64,000 nt of DNA from Bog-473 sp963701955. Its GTDB lineage: Bacteria; Actinomycetota; Acidimicrobiia; Acidimicrobiales; RAAP-2. Positions 61,591 to 64,000 of the stretch are shown piece after piece. Under the pieces are notes generated by a model that was not told the DNA's origin, did not search any database, and worked only from the letters and a program-made list of their open reading frames with translations. Each line of letters begins with the position of its first letter. Position 1 is the stretch's first letter. The stretch covers positions 1,550,001-1,614,000 of the forward strand of contig OY969694.1 of the NCBI GenBank assembly GCA_963701955.1, in the 5' to 3' direction. A program made the translations under genes and the position numbers.

Positions 61591-63693
61591 TCAGGCAGGC
61601 GGTTCGCCCGTCTGGAGGAGCGCCTCGAAGAGCGACGCGTCGAGGATCGGGGTGCCGAGCTCGTCCGCCTTCTTGAGCTTGCCGGCGCCCGGCGCGTCGC
61701 CCACGACCAGCACGAACGTCTTGTTCGACACACTGGCCGGCGACGTACCGCCGCGAGCCATGATCGCTGCTTGGGCCCCCTCCCTCGTGTAGCCGGGCAC
61801 GGCGCCGGTCACCACGACCGCCTTCCCAGCCAGGGTCTGCTCCGGGAGGTCCGTCGCCGTGTCACTGCCCGACCCGATGATGACGGCGCCCGGCTCCTCC
61901 GTGTTGACGCCGGCCTCTCGCAGACGCTCGATGACGGCCTCGTTGGTCCGCTGGGCCAGGAATTCAGCCACACTGGCTGCGATCACAGGCCCGACGCCCT
62001 CGACGGCGGCCAGCTCGTCCACCGCGGCCGCCTGGACGGCATCGAGCGTCCCGAAGGCCCGGGCAACGGAGCGCGCTCCGGTTGGGCCCAGGTGCCGGAT
62101 GCCCAGGGCGACGAGCAGCCGGTTCAGGGGTTGGCTGCGCGAGGCCGCGATGGCCGTGACGAGATTCCCCGCGGAGATGGCGGCGAAACGCTCGAGCACC
62201 TCGAGCTGCTCGACGCGCAGCAGGTAGAGGTCGGCCGGGTCGTTGACCAGTCCGGCCACCACCAGCTGGAGCACGCGCTCCTCGCCCAGACCCTCAATGT
62301 CGAGTGCCGGGCGCGAGGCGTAGTGGACGATGCGCTGCACCCGCTGTTGTGGGCAGTCGATGTTGGTGCAGAACGTGTCGCTCTCGCCCGGGAGGCGCCG
62401 CAGGGGTTCCCCGCACGACGGGCAGGCCGCCGGGAATCTCCACTTCGGCTTGCGGCGCGCTGGGACACCCGGGCCGTCGCGCACCGGGCCGACGACCTCG
62501 GGAATGACGTCTCCCGCCTTTCGCACGACGACCAGATCCCCGGGCCGGACGTCCTTGGCGGCCACCTGGTCCTCGTTGTGCAGCGTCGCCATGCTCACGG
62601 TCGACCCCCCGACGAAAACGGGCTCGAGCTGTGCGAACGGTGTCGCCCGCCCGGTCCGCCCGATGGATACGTGAATGGCGACGAGACGCGTGGTGCGCTC
62701 CTCGGGTGGGAATTTGAACGCGATGGCCCAGCGCGGCGCCCGTGACGTGGCCCCGAGGGCTCCGTGCAGGGCCAGGTCGTCCACCTTGGCCACCACACCG
62801 TCGATCTCGTAGGGCAGGGAATGGCGGTCCTCCTCGAGCTGGCGGCAGCGGGCCACGACCTGTTCGATCCCGGTGACCCGGACCGCCAGGGGACTGACCG
62901 GGAAACCCGCACCCACCAGGCGGGCCAGGGTGGCGCTCTGCGTCGACCCTGGCCATTCACCTCCGGCGGCACCCTCCACCACCCCGACCTGATAAGCCCA
63001 GAAGTGCAACGGCCGGGTGGCCGTGACGGCAGGGTCCTTCTGGCGCAACGCCCCGGCGGCGGAGTTGCGCGGGTTCACGAACAGACGGTCCCCCGCCTCG
63101 GCCTGGCGAGCGTTCATTGCCTCGAACTCGGCCACCGGCATGTAGATCTCGCCGCGGACCTCGAGCAACGCCGGATAGGGACCGCCCTCCCGGGCCAGTT
63201 CGCGCGGGACGTCACCGACAGTGGCTACGTTGGCCGTCACGTCCTCGCCCGTCACGCCGTCCCCACGGGTGGCGGCCTGGACGAACCGCCCGTGCTCGTA
63301 GGTCAGCGACATGGCCACCCCGTCCACCTTGGGCTCGCACGAGAAGTCGAGCGAGCCCAGGTCGAGCTCGGCGTCGGCCCGCCGGAGCCGTTCGCCCCAT
63401 GCCCGCAGTTCCTTCTCGTCGAAGGCATTGTCGAGACTCATCATCGGCACCCGGTGCCGCACCTCCGAGAAGAGCCCCGACGGAGCGGCACCGACCGTCT
63501 GCGTGGGCGAGTCCGGCGTGGCGAGAGCCGGGTAGCGCTCCTCGAGCTCCCGCAGCTCGAGGACGAGGCGGTCGTACTCGGAGTCGGGGATCTCGGGCGC
63601 GTCGAGGACGTGGTACAGCTCGTTGTGGTGGACGATGAGCCGCCTCAGCTCGAGGACCCGCGCCGCGTCGGCCGGGGCAATGTCGGCCGCCAT
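61591..63693 (-). CDS. ligA: NAD-dependent DNA ligase
   Basis: 700 residues from the ATG at 63693, 2 bases after the mnmA stop. Domains in order: Ia (IVHHNELYHVLDAPEIPDSEYDRL), nucleotidyltransferase with adenylated Lys122 in CEPKVDG, OB fold (LVAIHVSIGRTGRATPFAQ), zinc finger (CPSCGEPL, then CTNIDCPQQ), HhH repeats (VEGVGPVIAASVAEFL) and BRCT (LAGKAVVVTGAVPGYTREGAQ). It seals nicks in replication and repair. The end of the BRCT is complete. Confidence 0.96.
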   Translation of the reverse strand: MAADIAPADAARVLELRRLIVHHNELYHVLDAPEIPDSEYDRLVLELRELEERYPALATPDSPTQTVGAAPSGLFSEVRHRVPMMSLDNAFDEKELRAWGERLRRADAELDLGSLDFSCEPKVDGVAMSLTYEHGRFVQAATRGDGVTGEDVTANVATVGDVPRELAREGGPYPALLEVRGEIYMPVAEFEAMNARQAEAGDRLFVNPRNSAAGALRQKDPAVTATRPLHFWAYQVGVVEGAAGGEWPGSTQSATLARLVGAGFPVSPLAVRVTGIEQVVARCRQLEEDRHSLPYEIDGVVAKVDDLALHGALGATSRAPRWAIAFKFPPEERTTRLVAIHVSIGRTGRATPFAQLEPVFVGGSTVSMATLHNEDQVAAKDVRPGDLVVVRKAGDVIPEVVGPVRDGPGVPARRKPKWRFPAACPSCGEPLRRLPGESDTFCTNIDCPQQRVQRIVHYASRPALDIEGLGEERVLQLVVAGLVNDPADLYLLRVEQLEVLERFAAISAGNLVTAIAASRSQPLNRLLVALGIRHLGPTGARSVARAFGTLDAVQAAAVDELAAVEGVGPVIAASVAEFLAQRTNEAVIERLREAGVNTEEPGAVIIGSGSDTATDLPEQTLAGKAVVVTGAVPGYTREGAQAAIMARGGTSPASVSNKTFVLVVGDAPGAGKLKKADELGTPILDASLFEALLQTGEPPA

Positions 63694-63695
63694 CG

Positions 63696-64000
63696 TCAGG
63701 CGGCGATGCCGGCGCCCACCACGGCGTCCGGGTGGAGCGCGTCGTAGAGGGCAACGGTCTGCCCGGGTGCGACCGGACGCTGCGGTGTGTCGAACCGCAC
63801 GGCCAGCCCGGACTCGTGCAGCTCGAGCGCGCAGGGAAGGGGACGCCCGTGTGCGCTCACTTGCGCCACCGCCCGCTCGCCGGGGGCCAGTGGGCGATCG
63901 ACCCACGTGAGCGAGGGTCCCGACAACACGACCGTGCCACGCTCAACCTCCCTCGCGTGACCGACGGTCACGCGACGCGCCGCCACGTCGACGTGGGTCA
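63696..64000 (-). CDS. mnmA: tRNA 2-thiouridylase MnmA, C-terminal end
   Basis: Last 100 residues of MnmA; the gene continues beyond the window. The visible part is the C-terminal beta-barrel: WVDRPLAPGERAVAQVSAHG, GLAVRFDTPQRPVAPGQTVALYD, and VGAGIAA. The GQ-x-x-x-x-YD motif followed by V-x-GxGI is how MnmA ends. The ATP and catalytic Cys motifs are outside. MnmA makes 2-thiouridine in the wobble position of tRNA using sulfur from a cysteine desulfurase. The next gene, ligA, starts 2 bases later. Confidence 0.88.
   Translation of the reverse strand, partial: THVDVAARRVTVGHAREVERGTVVLSGPSLTWVDRPLAPGERAVAQVSAHGRPLPCALELHESGLAVRFDTPQRPVAPGQTVALYDALHPDAVVGAGIAA

Overview
The window is a high-GC, gene-dense chromosomal segment of an actinobacterium. 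Indicators are the SUF-type Fe-S assembly genes with SufU, a LytR-CpsA-Psr protein, a PASTA-domain Ser/Thr kinase, GatCAB, a short actinobacterial-type MutY without a NUDIX domain, and short BCAA leader-peptide attenuators. The gene mix (crotonase, acyl-CoA dehydrogenase, SCP2, DUF2277, HpcH/HpaI lyase) fits Acidimicrobiia or a neighbouring class, but that placement is an inference. No rRNA, tRNA, CRISPR array, prophage or insertion sequence was seen.

Layout. 1-9.8 kb is a split SUF locus: sufC-sufS-sufU on the plus strand, then a second sufC, a Rieske ferredoxin, sufD, a four-cysteine small protein and sufB on the minus strand. An LCP gene and a dienoyl-CoA-isomerase-like crotonase are interleaved. 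9.9-25.4 kb holds mixed housekeeping and accessory genes: oligopeptidase B, a RodZ-C-like membrane protein, a sugar epimerase, flavin reductase, an MBL hydrolase, mutY, a MaoC protein, a methyltransferase, an acyl-CoA dehydrogenase, a CitE-like lyase, dienelactone hydrolase, an NlpC/P60 hydrolase and an Lgt-like protein. 25.4-32 kb carries leuB-ilvE-cimA (minus) facing away from greA-leuC-leuD (plus). 33-38.8 kb is accessory: TauD-like dioxygenase, sugar-isomerase-like TIM barrel, cytochrome P450, two unknown beta-rich proteins and a GNAT. 38.8-45 kb has leuA and the serine genes serA, serC and an aspartate-type aminotransferase. 45-49.2 kb has an amidohydrolase operon, a secreted GH5 enzyme and a small unknown gene flanked by tandem repeats. 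49.2-55 kb is ilvC-ilvN-ilvB, ilvD and a small HTH gene. 55-64 kb is gatB-gatA-gatC, an esterase, SCP2, a PASTA kinase, ligA and the end of mnmA.

How it works together. Most of leucine, valine and isoleucine synthesis is here (ilvBNC, ilvD, leuA, leuB, leuCD, ilvE, cimA). Three separate transcription units (leuB, leuA, ilvB) each begin with a near-leaderless leader peptide rich in branched-chain codons. In each, a GC-rich hairpin starts at or next to the leader stop codon and an intrinsic terminator follows, a shared attenuation design. The Fe-S locus would supply clusters for LeuC, the IlvD-family dehydratase and MutY.

Caution. At least five genes (a conserved hypothetical at 25.0 kb, cimA, a GNAT, the aminotransferase at 42.8 kb, and probably gatC) are interrupted by single-base frame changes that look like uncorrected sequence errors. 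Translated starts were placed using Shine-Dalgarno sequences and the recurrent 4-base GTGA/ATGA overlaps.
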